Source: Euptelea pleiosperma (Eukaryota > Streptophyta > Magnoliopsida > Ranunculales > Eupteleaceae). Taken from it: a DNA stretch of 64,000 nucleotides. Each line of letters opens with the position of its first letter. The stretch's first letter is position 1. The notes beneath the pieces were generated by a model that ran no database searches, had not been told where the DNA came from, and saw nothing but the letters and a program-made list of their open reading frames with translations. The stretch covers positions 16,171,464 through 16,235,463 of the forward strand of contig CM068548.1 of the NCBI GenBank assembly GCA_035048495.1, written 5' to 3'. A program made the position numbers and the translations under genes. Shown here piece by piece: positions 1-12,088 of this stretch.

Positions 1-690
1 TTCAACGTTTAGCCATCACCCGAGTCACATCCATGCACGAAGAGGTTATTAACCTGATCCCCTTACTTGTCACTGCGGCCGAGAATGATTATCTCACTAA
101 AATCCTTGATGAGATTGAAGTTAAAAACACACTGTACATCTTCAATATGAATGAAGATAGTGCTCCAGGTCCGAACGGATTCCAAGGCTATTTTTATCGA
201 TCCTATTGGGATATCGTGGATTCGGATGTGTCTAAAGCTGTCATTTCTCTGCTTTGGGAAAGCTCCTATGGGGCTGAAATCATGATTCTTGGTTCTTATT
301 CCCAAGGTGGAGAATGTTATCAAGCTTGATCAGTTTAGGCCGATTAGCCTTAGCAATTTCCTCTTTAAAATTATTACCAAATTTATGGCTAATAGACTGA
401 GATGTATTAGCAGTCGGATTGTCTATAAGGAGAAATGTACGCATTTCTAAAAGGCAGAAACGTGCAGAGTAACATTGGGCTTGCCTCCGAGATGATCAAC
501 GAGCTTAACAAGAAGCGTTTCGGTGGGAATATTAATGGAATCAAGATTGACATCTCACAAGCTTTTGACTCCTTGCATTGGGAGTTTTTATGGTAGATTC
601 TTCGCTACTTCGGCTTCCATCCAACTTGGAACCGATGGATACAAGAAACCATTAGAAGTTCAAAAATTATGGACCATATTCCATTTCACC
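1..690 (+). mobile_element. Degenerate LINE (L1-type) reverse transcriptase fragment
   Basis: Reading the plus strand in shifting frames gives the fingers and palm part of a plant non-LTR reverse transcriptase. A stretch at 33-280 contains SAPGPNGFQGYFYRSYWDIV, the usual plant L1 block. Near 325-400 another frame gives KLDQFRPISLSN and an IITKFMANRL block. Stop codons (for example near 449) and frameshifts break the frame, so no working ORF2 protein can be made. The element enters from outside the window, so its 5' end is unseen. It fades at about 690, where a different dispersed repeat begins (also seen near 24690 and 49930). The family assignment is firm; the exact end is approximate. Confidence 0.8.
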
Positions 691-1206
691 GTTGCTTTCA
701 AATTTACATTGGATAGGGTTAATTAGAAATTTCAGAATGGGCTGATTTTTTTTTTTTGAGGTTGATATCCAGTCTTCACGAAAATTAGTCCTTGAATCAT
801 CTCCATGGCTCACAATCATCATATTGTACGAGTAGTATCTTCCAAATGGCTCACAATCAATAAGTATGAACAATTAATATCCAGACATAGATGGGGGGTG
901 TGGCTGAAAGGTTTTAAGGCTCCATAAAAAAAATGATGGCTGAAGTGCTGTGAAATTGAATTATTATTTTTATTTTTTTGGAAAATATGGCATTTTGTAG
1001 AGAAAGTGGGGCACGTGGCACGTGGAGAGCAATAGTTTAGTTGTATAAGAAAGGAATCATAAACAACAATGAAAATTAAATGTCATTAATTTTCAGGAAT
1101 TGCTATTTCTAGAGCCCATTTTGCTTCTTTTAGAGGTCAAAACACGCATCAACATGGGATTTTATATTGACTTTTTCACTAGTGACATAAATATGAAAAC
1201 TTATAA

Positions 1207-3809
1207 TCAGAAAATTTCCTCATCCTCCATTATCGTTACTTTCCCTAGCCTTGCACCGTTGACATAGTCCCTCGGACTATGAGAAGCAACTCCAGGAATG
1301 AGGAGCCCAAAAGTCCTATAAATAATAGAGACCCAACTCTCTTTAAAATCTTTCCCTTCTGTTATAGCTATGAAGAAAGCTCTGAACAGGTCCAACCAAG
1401 CATTGAGGTACTTGGGGAAAATGTACAAGGGATCGAAGTAGTTCCCATCCGGTTCTTTCTTCAACACCTGTATGTTGTTGCATAGAAACAAACAAAAATC
1501 AAGATAATCAATCCAATTTTCAGAATTTCTATATCAGCTAATTAAAAACTGTGAATGCCATGGTAAATACTTCTACTTTTCTGTTTTGATTTAAGATAAG
1601 CCCAGCTTACCTTCCCCTTGCGCCAGCTCTGGTAGTAGAGGCAGCCACCAAAGTGGGAGAACTGAGAGACTGGATCATCGAAGGGTACCCTAGGAACAAG
1701 ATCATATCTAAAAACCACCCTATAATACCTCTTAAAAAATTCATTTAGTTGTGCCTTCATGAGACTACCAAAAACTTGATCGCCAACCCTAGGCTGCCCA
1801 AAGGTGTAAACTCCATACAAGCGACTCAAGATGGTAGTTTCCTTGTGCAATATAAGTATAGAAGGAAAGGCAGTTGCAAGTGCACCACCTAAACTATGCC
1901 CTGTTACTATTATCTTGGCATCCTTGTTTTGCTGGAGAAGTTTCTTGAGCTTCTCCCTAATGGTGTAGTATGCCAACACTTTAGTTCCTGTGTAGTCTTT
2001 TGGCCAACCTTTTTGATAATCCTTGTCGTCTTGAAGTCCCAAAGCTTTCATGAAACCTAGATGCACTCTTCCCATTTCGCCCATAGATAGCCAAGAAAGG
2101 TCAACATCAGTTGACCAATCTTTGGTATTGAAGAGTTCAGTGCCACGAAATGCCACAACGATCAGTTGAGCATTCTCTGGTTTGTCGCAGAAGATAAAAG
2201 CTTGAGTTGCATTTTCTTTTAGAAACTCTGCAAGATACAGTTATGTTTTCATTAGTAAATTTATTCTTTCAGATGATGAGAAGACAGAAAATGGATGATG
2301 CAGGACAACCCGTGATTGAAAGTGTAGTTCCCAGTGTTGATCAAAATATTAGGTGAGGAATAGAATTTAACTGAACAAAGGAATGATTATGCAATAAGAT
2401 GGTGAACAAGAAAAAGAGAAGGAAATTGAGCAAGAAGAGATCAGTGAGAAAAATTAATGAAACAGAGATGCAGATGTAAGGTTTCAGAAGAAAAGTAAAG
2501 AATTAGGTTAAACTTTTCAACTCTCTCTCTCTCTCTCATTTATAGATATTTTTCCCATTTTAGTGGGGAGCCTTACCATTCCAGAAGTTATAGAACCCCA
2601 CCAAGTGCATCTGCATACGAAAAACCCAGAATTAGACTTTGGTGAAAGGACTTGCCAACATAATAAAATTACATTTCTATCAACCCCTTTTTAATATTCC
2701 AATAACACCTCTACTCGGAAAGACTTCATTGTTTGATTACCAAAAAAAAAAAGACGCCATTGCTAGAAGAGATGTCAAAGTCCACTCCAACATGATGTCT
2801 TTCCATTTTCCATTTTCATAATTTACCAAGAGATCGATGAAAATAATACCTTCCAATGTTTTGTGACAGCATTGTTGACATATGCTTGGTTCTCGTAGGC
2901 TATCTTAGCAGCCATCATGCAAAGATCTAATGGATTGAACTCGTTAATATTGTCAACGGACATCATCTTGGGAAGATGACTAACAAAGGAGGAGGTCATG
3001 TAGAGATCAATCCGTCCGTCTATGTGGCCGATGATTGACCGGAAATCGGCTGACTCCCGATTGGGAATGACTAGTGACCCTTCAAATAGAAACGAACACA
3101 AATAATTCACTGTTTGCACTTTGCAGAATAAATTGATGAATATTTGCAGGTGCACAAGTGCGTGTATGTATGTATGTGTGTGTGATTAATGTAGGCTTGC
3201 TTAATCTTCGCAGGTATGTTGATCATGTTCATGCATATGGTCATGGGTTAATGAAGTATCGTTGGGTTTTGGATAAAACCAACCAAAACATATGTAGTTT
3301 AGTCGTCCTATATATAGCGAAACTGAAATGAAATTTGAACCATGGACTGGTAGTGATGATGGTATGATGATGTTGATTAATGCAACAATGAGATAAGAAA
3401 TTATCAGACGTTGGATGCAGCTGATCGCTAATATATATGCATGATGTGAATGGCTGTATTTTCAAAAATGCAATAAGATCACCATGGTAGAGTAGACACC
3501 TGTGATAAAATGAAAAAAGAATTTTATGATGCCTCCATTAAGAGAAAGCAAATTCAAGGTGAACTCTATTATGACACCCAACAAAGATAAAGGCCCGCTA
3601 AGCAATAACAAGATCCTCTGGAGAATAATGGTGATAATGGTTATCAAATTAGCTTGAACATTCTCAAGCTTGGTTTCCTGCGTACTACTCTCCACGAATC
3701 CACAACCTACAAACCTTTTTCTGAAGACTAAGATACTAAATATATCAGATATCTTTAAATTTTCCGGATTATAGATCATATATTCTGAAGAACTAGTAGA
3801 GGAAGCCAT
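1207..3809 (-). CDS. Class 3 triacylglycerol lipase, OBL1-like (oil body lipase), five exons
   Basis: Exons on the minus strand are 3809-3500, 3079-2850, 2610-2577 (a 34-bp microexon), 2227-1611 and 1467-1207. All junctions are GT-AG and phases match, giving 483 residues, normal for plant OBL-type lipases. The ATG at 3809 is the first good start (MASSTSSSEYM). Residues about 55-95 are strongly hydrophobic, a probable membrane or oil-body anchor. The lipase core has AFRGTE (oxyanion region, about 217-222), the nucleophile elbow GHSLG with Ser303, YTFGQPRVGD, Asp367 in YDLVPRVP and His460 in the C-terminal exon, which together form a plausible Ser-Asp-His triad. Known OBL1 proteins hydrolyse triacylglycerol on lipid droplets; that role is inferred from family. 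The N-terminus differs from the second OBL gene at 63788: it has ANLITIIT where that gene has DHRWVIIV. The frame is intact throughout, so it is probably functional. Confidence 0.92.
2518..2539. repeat. (CT)n microsatellite in lipase intron 3
   Basis: A short run of CT dinucleotides lies in the intron between the microexon and the catalytic exon of the lipase gene. On the transcribed strand it reads GA and sits shortly after the 5' splice site. No function is implied. Confidence 0.7.
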
Positions 3810-3889
3810 GGGAAAGGAGACAAAGAACGACACTACTGTACGCTAGGGTTTCAGAAGGTGGTGTGAAAAATGACTAGTGTATAGACCAG

Positions 3890-3897
3890 CTTTTATA
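3890..3897 (-). promoter_or_regulatory. Candidate TATA box of the OBL1-like lipase
   Basis: The minus strand reads TATAAAAG here, 81 bases upstream of the lipase ATG at 3809. This is a good plant TATA consensus and would leave a 5' leader of about 50 bases. The call rests on consensus and spacing only. Confidence 0.55.
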
Positions 3898-4375
3898 CAG
3901 CGTTAGTCCCCCATGCGAAGCACGAGTCCCTTTATTTCCCGCTTTGTGCTCTCTTTCTTTATTGCACTTTTACTTTCGTTAACTTAATAGAATGTGAATT
4001 GCACTGTTTTTCTTTATTCGAGTGGACCCTCCGATATCTTATTTAAAGAAAGACTATTGGTTTTAGTCTTTTAGATATGGCGTACACGCCCACGATGCAT
4101 ATCTTATATATGTATCATTATATATACCAATCACACAACATGTTCGGATTTATCTGACTCTCCGTTTGGCTTTTTTTTTTTTAAAAAAAAAAAACCCTCA
4201 TGTTATCCATTTTTGCGGGTTGTTAACAAGGTTATATGCCGTTAGTGGTCCAGAAAGCATTTTTAGAGGGGCAAACATCGAGCAATTTGCATATCAAAAT
4301 TTTTATTTAATTTTTTCATATATGGACCTTATACCATCATCTAGAAGTTTTCGACCTTGACTTCGTAAACAACCC
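3898..4375. other. Upstream intergenic sequence of the lipase; no gene seen
   Basis: This stretch is AT-rich, with T and A runs near 4170-4192. It presumably holds the distal promoter of the lipase. I see no coding sequence and no clear repeat boundary. Confidence 0.5.
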
Positions 4376-5235
4376 TTTTTTTTAATTTTTTCAAAGAAAA
4401 AAATAAGTTTATTAATGAAGATAACGTGTTATAACCAAGATGACTCAGGGAGGCAAAACCCAGAAGTAACCACTGGATATATCACCTTCGGCCTTGGAGA
4501 TCACTTATATATTCTGGAGCAGTTCCAGGACAGCCAATATGAAAGACCAAAGAAAATCATTTACACCCAATAATCCAGGTGCCTAGAAAAAAACGAAATC
4601 TGTATGCCGGTTGACACATAAGGTTTGACACAACTTCTTCCTTTGCACAGGGGGGGTTGAGTTCCACCAAAAGATGGCCGAGCCATCCGTACTAGTGCCC
4701 CAGTTAGCCAGCTTATCTGCAGTGCCGTTGCCTTCTCGAAAAATGTGTGAGCATCGAAAATTCAAATTGCTGATTTTATACAAACAGTTGAACCATTGGT
4801 TTTTGAGTCTCCAAGGAACCTCTTCTGACTTAGTCTTGAGAAGATGAATCACCATTTCACAATTGGTTTCTAACCAGATGTATCGCCATCCCTTAGCCCA
4901 AACAATGTCTATACCGTTAATAATCGCCCAGATTTCAGCATGAAGGGATGTTGTAGTGCCAACTCCTCTGGCAAAAGCACCCACTACAACTACAAGGCCT
5001 CTGCAAATGTCTGAAAATACCCCCACACCGGCCATCCCCGGATTTCATCTGGCAGCGCCATCTGAATTAAATTTTATCCAACCCGGAAGAGGGGGGCACC
5101 AAATGACTTCTTTGACAGATGGAGTGCGACCTGGACGGCCAGCAATGTTAAGACTGTGGAGGACCGATAAGTCTGAAGTGGAATTCGTCATCTTCCAAGT
5201 AGAAATTTTCGCTGCAACATGGATAACCTAAGGTT
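4376..5235 (-). mobile_element. Broken LINE 3' end with RNase H domain
   Basis: The minus strand reads through an RNase H-like domain of the plant L1 type. The piece at 5035-4583 carries LHAEIWAIINGI, the Asp/Glu region ETNCEMVIHLL, and the tail FREGNGTADKLANWGTSTDG. Upstream, at about 5090-5030, another frame gives an IKFNSDGAA-like start that is frameshifted relative to the rest. The T/A-rich tract at about 4376-4405 marks the probable 3' end. A second fragment of the same LINE family lies at 59110-59250, where the same KLAN-SGTSTDGS tail is recognisable. It is a dead copy, not a host RNase H gene: it lacks introns, is shifted in frame and has LINE context. Confidence 0.8.
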
Positions 5236-6065
5236 TTTTTTTTTTTTTGTTCATGGGTTGTTATGGACCTTATGACTTGGCCGGAAAAAAATGGTAATGC
5301 CCCCAATCCGTTATAACGACGGCCCCTTTTCAACCTTGGTTCTACACACACACAAAAAAAAAAAAAAAATCAACTTGATTGATGATGTCTAGCCGCGGAT
5401 TTAATTAGTATTCCCAACTCTATAATTACACCTTAGAAAGTGTGCTAAAATCCAATGCTGAAGATAGTCGTAGTCATCCGCGCACCGAAAAAAAAATGTG
5501 TTACATGGATTTTTCAGAGGGTATACATCAAATTGAACATCAAAAAAAATTTCCGGTTCTTCATATGGCAGTATAAAATTATAAAAGGATAAACCTTAAA
5601 GGGCTTGTTTGATTACCAATTTTCCCATGGGAAAATCACATTTTCTTTGGGAAACATAAATTTCCCTTGTTTGATAGCCATTTCAAATTTGAAAATTTTT
5701 TCCAAGAAAATGAGATTTTCCCTTTCAAACCTGGAATTCATTTCCGTTCCACGTTGGTGAGGTCAAGAGTTCCAGACTCCTTGGTAGTATCATGGGATCA
5801 TGGGTTGAGGTGTCATCATGCGGCAAACATCATCCATTCCACTCATTTTTCCCTTGTTAAACATACATGAGGCTTGTGCATCATGCCATCATGGATGGCA
5901 TAAGCATGACCATGTGAACATTTTACTTTAATGAACTTTTATGTATCCGCCCATCTTATCAAGCTAGCACAAACATATTCTTCATTATCACTTTCCATGT
6001 ATAAGAATACGAGTACAAAAAAAAAAAAGAAAAGAATAAGAGTACAAACTCTTTAAATATAAAAT
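5236..6065. other. Intergenic sequence with homopolymer runs; no gene seen
   Basis: There are A or T runs near 5236, 5352 and 6018. A GGGCTTGTTTGATTACC block at about 5599 resembles the ends of plant hAT-type MITEs, but I could not find a matching end. There is no convincing coding sequence. Confidence 0.4.
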
Positions 6066-6215
6066 GAGAATTTTTGATATACCCCCAATGTTATCCTTGA
6101 AATTTGACATACCCCCCACAATTTCAAAAAGCTGACTTAGGGGTAAGTCAGCTTTTTCAAATATTGGGGGTATGTCAAATTTTCAAGATAACATGGGGGC
6201 ATGTAAACAATTCCC
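6066..6215. mobile_element. Short palindromic Mutator-like MITE (family M1)
   Basis: About 150 bp form a near-perfect hairpin. The left arm starts GAGAATTTTTGATATACCCC and the right arm ends with its inverted match finishing at TTCCC; the arms meet around 6136-6146. The same terminal sequence borders the larger elements at 6698-7461 and 48891-49810. Flanking 9-mers are ATATAAAAT (6057-6065) and ATATAAAAG (6216-6224), eight of nine identical, as expected of a Mutator-type target duplication. It looks like an internally deleted derivative. Confidence 0.75.
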
Positions 6216-6697
6216 ATATAAAAGTTCAATCAAGTTTGGGCTTCATTATCCGCGATGCCACTGATACTTTCATATTGGCAGGAGGTTGTAGGGTCTCTTC
6301 CCGGTCGAATGTTGAGGCCGAGGCCAAAGCGTTAAGGTGGGGTTTGGAACTTGCTGTAACGCAGGGCCTACAGTAGGTGGAAGTTGAATCTGATGCAGAA
6401 TCTCTCATACAACAGCTGAACCTTGGCTCCTATTCCTTTTTGAATTGGGGTGCATCTCAAATTTGTGTTGATATTTTACTTTTGGCAGATAGGCTGGCTT
6501 CCCATACCTTTTCTTTTTGTTTTAGGGAATGTAATTCAGTGGCAAACTGTATTGCCTCTAAAGCCCTTATGTGGACTACTCCTTATGTATGGTCTTCCCC
6601 CCCTTCTTTGCTGGTTTCTTTTTGTACCAATAGGCGGGGTAGTCCTTGTTCTGTTTCTTTTTCTATATAATTATTGTCTTGATTACAAAAAAAAAAA
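6216..6697 (+). mobile_element. LINE 3' end, RNase H fragment with poly(A)
   Basis: The plus strand encodes an RNase H tail: SSLGFIIRDATDTFILAGGC, then NVEAEAKALRWGLELA. A stop at 6374-6376 interrupts it and it continues as EVESDAESLIQQLN and FRECNSVANCIASKAL. A poly(A) run at about 6687-6697 ends the copy, which fits a retrotransposed 3' end. The fragment is sandwiched between two members of MITE family M1; the second inserted in its A-run. It is 5'-truncated and nonfunctional. Confidence 0.8.
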
Positions 6698-7461
6698 GGG
6701 AATTTTTGACATACCCCCCCATGTTATCTTTAAAATTTGACATACCCCCCACAGTTTGAAAAAGCTGACATACCCCCTATGACTCGGTCCACTGTCATTT
6801 GACCAGTGTTGACCTGAGTTGACTACCTATTTTTTTATTAAATGGCAAAAATGCCCTTGTCCCCAACCTTGGAACAAGGGTTTGGGCAAAAATTAAAACT
6901 CCAAATCAAACGGCTGTGGTGGACGGCCAGCCAAGAGATTCCAATGGGTTGACCGTCCATCACCGGCGACCAATCAACCGGAGTCTTATGGCCAGCCGGT
7001 CACCACTCCGGCACTAATTTAAAACCCAAGGTAAAAAATAAAAATAAAAAATAAAAAATAGCATAAAATTTTAGTTTTAAAATTTTCATTAACATGAATG
7101 AAAAATAAGACAAAACAATTTATATTTTACGCTTTTGAGATGTGAGAAAGATGGGTTCTCTCAGTTTTAAAATATTCCTTCATGAGTTTTATCTATTTTT
7201 GGTGGTTTTTTCTTCTTGATATTTGTTTAATTCATCAAAAAATCTGAAGTTTACTGACGTGGGTTTTAATTTTTATTTTTAATCTCCCTGCTCATTCATG
7301 TTTGATTTGGGGTTTAGGTTTTGGCCTAAACCCAAACCCTTGTTCTAAAGTTGAAGACAAGGGCACTTTTGTCCTTTAATAAAAATTTAGGTAGTCAACA
7401 CGGGTCAACACTGGTCAAATGACAGTGGACAGAGTCATAGGGGGGTATGTCAAAAATTCCC
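6698..7461. mobile_element. Mutator-like MITE with long inverted arms (family M1)
   Basis: The left end is GGGAATTTTTGACATACCCC and the right end is its inverted match. Inside each arm, further inverted blocks can be paired: the tract around TGACCAGTGTTGACC, the CCCTTGT/ACAAGGG tracts near 6853 and 7350, and so on for about 200 bases. It inserted into an A-run, so the 9-base duplication (poly A on both sides) cannot be checked strictly. There is no open reading frame. The close relative at 48891-49810 has an exact duplication and supports the superfamily call. Confidence 0.75.
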
Positions 7462-7488
7462 AAAAAAAAAACATCAAAGCATTATCAT

Positions 7489-7880
7489 GAGTAAACCTTT
7501 GCTCACACATGTGTGTGAGCAAAGCCGATCACACACCACAATATGAGCCACGTGGCACACTCTTAGAGGATGATGACCGTATGGATTTTTGGCCAGTCTC
7601 CCGTTGGACCTGCAAACCAAAAATCAGCCTTATTAGTTATGTCAGACCTTTGGATATAGTATTCCAAATAATGGTCAATAATCTTTAAATTCTACGGTTA
7701 AAATCAACTCATGCAAATGACTCCAATCCAATGCTTAGAAATCACTAATCAAGCTAATTTTTGGTTTACAAGTCCACCGAGGGGACTAGCCAAACATCCA
7801 TACGGTCATCGTCCTCTAAGAGTGTGCCCCGTGGCTCATATTGTGATGTGTGATCGGCTTTAGGTTTTCTCCATTATCAC
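7489..7880. mobile_element. Palindromic MITE-like element (family F)
   Basis: The block from about 7521 (AAGCCGATCACACACCAC) is repeated in inverted order ending at about 7861. The arms include CACGTGGCACACTCTTAGAGG and a GACCGTATGGAT block. The centre contains two facing copies of the ACCAAAAATCAG / CTGATTTTTGGT motif that recurs over the whole window. No coding sequence. The arms are long enough to fold into a hairpin in single-stranded DNA or RNA. Confidence 0.7.
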
Positions 7881-8697
7881 TATAGGAGCTGGCAACATTA
7901 GTGCGCCACGTTTGTGTGGGCCATATGTGTAGGCTCTTTTCTAGGGCACACCAACCACAAAGTGGTACGTACCAAGTCCTACCATGTTTACTTGAAGGTC
8001 GACCTATTAATGGATCCATCAGATCAGATCATCCTATAAGGTCTATTTGTTGACTAAAGGGTATACTATTCAAGGCCCATGCCCTATGGCCTCCTGCATG
8101 TCTGCCACATTAGGGGGGAATTTCCCTCTGAACCATGCATTGTAATTTTGGTAGAAAATTTATTTAACCCTAATTAAGGGTTTATATAAAGATATCGGAA
8201 AATCTACAGATAGAAACAAATTTTAATCTATCCAATCTAATATCCTGATTGATAGATATCCAAATCTAATTGATATGGGGTCCTAATTTATTGCCATCAA
8301 GTCTCTCATCAAGGGCAATATTCCGTGGAAAGTTAAAGGCAAACCCCCTCCTCACCTACTATAGATTCGAGACTTGACCTTTCCCCTTTTTTTCTTTTCC
8401 TTTTCTCCATTTTCCTCCTTTGGAGGTTAATTTGTATATGTATTATTCTCCTTCACCTCAATAAATTCCTGCATTTAGCAAAAAAATGATCATAATCTTT
8501 ACAATTGGAAGAATCAGGATGAGATACACCAATAATGATATGGCGCATCTCATACAACTTGTTGCAATATGTTATTCCTCTAATAAAATAAAACTTGAAA
8601 CACATTCAAGGTTTATCAGCGCCATTGTGTAACACGTGGTTGAGATTAGACACGCAACCATATCCATAATAGCTTTGTTAAGTTAATTCAAAATACC
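7881..8697. other. Intergenic sequence; no gene seen
   Basis: AT-rich sequence with a pyrimidine-rich tract near 8370-8425. No coding region, transposon protein or matched ends recognised. Confidence 0.4.
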
Positions 8698-9378
8698 ATT
8701 CTTTTTACGGAAAATTTCTTAAATATATTTACAAAAACAAAAAAAAAAACTTGCTGATTTTTACAAAAAAAAAAAAGTAACTACGTTACCCCTGACAAAA
8801 ATAAAAGCTGAAAAAGGCTGACAAACACCCTTTTAAAGGGCTTCTATACTTGTTCGCCCATAGAGGAATAAAACTTCTACCCCAAGGCACATGGCACACT
8901 CTTAGTGGACATTTTTGGCCAATCCCTCGGTGGACCTGCAAACCAAAGATCAGCCTAATTAGTAATTTACAACCTTTGGATCTTTGCACTCAAATAATGC
9001 TCAAATTCCTACTGTTAAAATCAACCCATGAAAATAACTTCAATCCAATGCTTATAAACAACTGATCATGTTTACTTTTGGTGTGTAGGTCCACATAGTG
9101 ATTGGCCAAACATCCATACGGTCAGCTAGCGTCCACTAAGGGTGTTCCACGTGGCTCGTGTTGGGGCAGAAGTTTACTCATCTATGGGCAAACACCCTTT
9201 AAAGGGAGTCTGTCAGGTACAAACCCCCTTAAAAGGGCATTTGTCAGCCTTTTTCAGCTTTTATTTTTGTCAGAGAGAAACGCGTTTAGTTACTTTTTTT
9301 GTAATATCCTTTTTTTTTTTTTTTTGTAAATACATTTAAGTTTTTTTTCGTTTAAGAAATTTTCCGTTCTTTTTATAA
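8698..9378. mobile_element. Large foldback element, about 680 bp (contains a family F core)
   Basis: Nested inverted arms can be matched from both ends. Outermost is CTTTTTACGGAAAATTTC against GAAATTTTCCG near 9358; next a GTAACTACGTTACCCCTGAC region against GTCAGAGAG...AGTTAC; then AAAAGCTGAAAAAGGCTGAC against GTCAGCCTTTTTCAGCTTTT; then AAACACCCTTTTAAAGGG and its partner. The centre is a family F palindrome with the CACACTCTTAG and CATCCATACGGTC blocks. Long A and T tracts occupy parts of the arms. It carries no coding sequence. The boundaries are judged from where the arm match ends. Confidence 0.65.
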
Positions 9379-9639
9379 TAAACAGAGTAGTAAGTTAGTC
9401 ACTAAGAGACAAAACATTTGGTACGACTCAAATAATTCATCTAACAAGTCAGTAATATTATAAAAAAAGCAAAGAGATATATGGTACCATGGTATGCTAC
9501 AACGACCCGAACATTTGGAATAAGGCATAGATGATGATGACGAATGTTACGATGCTTCTTAGTTTCAACTTTCCTTATACACATTTATCATTCTTAATTT
9601 CCCTAACATGAATCGTAATACATGGTTAGTAATGTGTTA

Positions 9640-11700
9640 GTATAAAGCCGAAGCAGATGGGGGGGAGTGAGTCGGCCGCGACCTTTTAGGTTTGAGAGCA
9701 TGTGGCTAAAGGTCCCAGGGTTTTGTGAGAAGATTAAAGAATGGTGGGATGAAATAGAGGATATTGGGAGAGTAGAGGTGGTTTTTAGGAAACTAATACG
9801 ACTTGAGGCTAAAATCACGGAATGGAACTAAGAAGAATTTGGTAGGGTTGACAGCAAAAAAGGGAGTCATTCTAGATGGTATTGTGGCTTTAGATATTGT
9901 AAAGGAGGAAGGAGAATTGAGTGAGGAGGATAGATGTACGTAAGACTAGTCTCAGAGAGGAGTTGAACTCAATCGTGAGGTTAGAGGAGATATGTTGGAG
10001 GAAAAAATCACGGCCCTAGTTCGAGATTTTGAAGAGAATTCTTTCCTAGATTACGGGTCTAATTGTACTTTTATATCCATTATCGATCCCAAAAAGAAAA
10101 GAGTAGAGAACATTAGAGATTTCAACTCATAAGCGTGGTAGGTTGTTCTTATAAAATTTGTCATAAGTTCTTGCCCTTAGGATTCCTAGTGTGATTGCGG
10201 ATATGGTTTCTGAGGAACAAGGAGTATTCATTCTGGGAAGGCATATTCTGGATAGTGTGTTGATAGTTAACAAATTAATGCATTGATTCCAGAATGAAAG
10301 AGGGTATGCCTGGTTTAGTCTTTAAATTGGATATGGAAAAAATCTACAACCATGTTAACTGGGATTTCTTAGATAATGTTTCAGAGTGCATGGATTTTGG
10401 GGTCAAATGGAGAGGATGGATTAGGAAATGTGTCACCACAACCTCTTTTTTAGTGTTGGTTAATGGTTTGCCAACATGTTTTTTCGAAGTTCAAGGGGTT
10501 TAAGCCAAAGGGGATCCGTTATCGCCCTTCTTGTTTGTGTTGGTAGTAAAAGTTTTAGTCATATGATGAAAAGAGCTAAGGATCGAGCGAGGCTTGTTTG
10601 AAGGATTTAAGGTGGGTAGCAGGAACGGTCCGTCGATATCTTACCTTTAATTTAGTTTGCCGATGATACCATTTTATTTTTAGAAGGTGGGAGGGTTGAT
10701 GCTGTTTTTCTTAAGGGAGTTTTATGTTGTTTTGAGGCGATTTCTAGACTACATATAATCTTGTAAAGTCAGAGTTTTTTGAAGTCAGCAAAGTCGATGG
10801 TCTCAGTAAAGCATCGTATTATAGGAGTAAGCTAATTTATGATCCTGTGATTGAACATTTGGAAAGTCAACTTGCTAGATGAAAAGTAAAGTTTTTATTG
10901 AAGGGGGCTACGCTTGTGCTCATCATTAAGAGCATATTGTATAGCATGTCGATATATTATATGTCTCTCTAGTTGATGCCTGCAAAGCGTAGAAAAGAAA
11001 GTGATTAGACTGATGAGAAATTTCATGTGGAGAGGCAGAAGTAAAGAGCCAAAAAATTAGCTTGGTTAGATGGAGAGTAGTGATGAGACTGGAAGAAAAA
11101 GGAGGGTTATGAGTAAGATTTACAGGGGATGAATGAAGCTCTGAAAGGCAAATGGCAATGGAGGTTTGGGATTGAAAGGGATAGTTTATAGCATAAAGTT
11201 ATATATAGTGGGCAATAAGTTTGGGGAATTGGTGTTACGGGGTAGAGTAATAGTAGGTTGAGGGGTGCGTATGGATGTGCTATGTATTATGAATGAATTA
11301 GAAAAGTTTGAAGAGTGGGTGATGTTTAAAGTGAGAGGGTAGAATAAGCTTCTATTTTGGGAGGATAGATGTTCGGAGAGTTTCATGAACTCTTTCTTAT
11401 TCCAGATAAGAAATTAACTTCTGTTAGCGAGATGCAGATTGTTATTGATGGTCAACCAAGTAGCTAGGGAGCTAGGCTTTCTCCGTCAACTCTTTGACTG
11501 GAAAATGCCCCACTTGGAAGCTCTTATTAGGAGCAAGATAGGGGAGATCCTTAATCTCAGTTTGCAGAACGATTCTAATTAAGCGAGTGGTGGACCTTGG
11601 ACAACAAATTAATGTAAATTTTCTATTCAGTCCTTTTATGGTGCTTTTAATGGGGATGGGGGAGTGAGAGATAGAGGAGTTTTCCACGATTAAAGTATAT
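9640..11700 (+). mobile_element. Degenerate LINE ORF2 (reverse transcriptase) fragment
   Basis: Several frames of the plus strand give successive parts of a plant L1 ORF2. About 9700-9840 resembles the linker before the RT (KIKEWWDEIEDIGRVE). 10294-10503 gives GLVFKLDMEKIYNHVNWDFL and WRGWIRKC, followed after a stop by KGDPLSPFLFVL. Near 10650 is FADDTILF, the catalytic motif of the non-LTR RT. 10880-10990 gives an IKSILYSMSIYYMSL thumb block. Stops and frameshifts occur throughout, so it is dead. No poly(A) or target duplication was identified, so the ends are approximate. Confidence 0.85.
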
Positions 11701-11736
11701 ATGGTGATGCAAAGCTCCGTCCAAATAGAAAGAGTT

Positions 11737-12088
11737 TTTAACCGTTCCTAACTTAGGAACGGATTGTAACTATTCCTGGAAAGTTATAATTATGAACAAT
11801 TTGGTCAAATATAAAACGTTTTAAACTATTCCAAACATAGAAACGGCCAAGAACAATGTGTGGGCCGTTGCCAAAGCTGTCCAAGTAAAAAAAAAAAATA
11901 TTATTTTTAAGAATAAATAAAAAACTTGTCCTTTCCCTTATAATCTTATCATCTACCATGCATCAAACGTGTCCACCAAATAGTTGTCTAAACAACGTTT
12001 GACTATTGATATATTGTTGAGACTCAGCATGAATCTTCTAAAATAGGCATTTCCTACTATAAGACAAAAACCTAAAAATAAGTGCCAT
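11737..12088. repeat. Direct repeat copy 1, left part (partner at 13010-13350)
   Basis: This stretch, beginning AACCGTTCCTAACTTAGGAA, is repeated in the same orientation about 1.27 kb downstream. Shared blocks include GGAAAGTTA, CCAAACATAG, AACAACGTTT and CATGAATCTTCTAAAA. A CACTA-like element follows at 12089, and the remaining right part of this copy resumes after it at 12773-12880. Confidence 0.6.

Noticed and set aside
4583..5035. Possible host RNase H gene
   Set aside because: Frameshifted at its start, lacks introns, and ends in plant LINE-type tail sequence that recurs at 59110.
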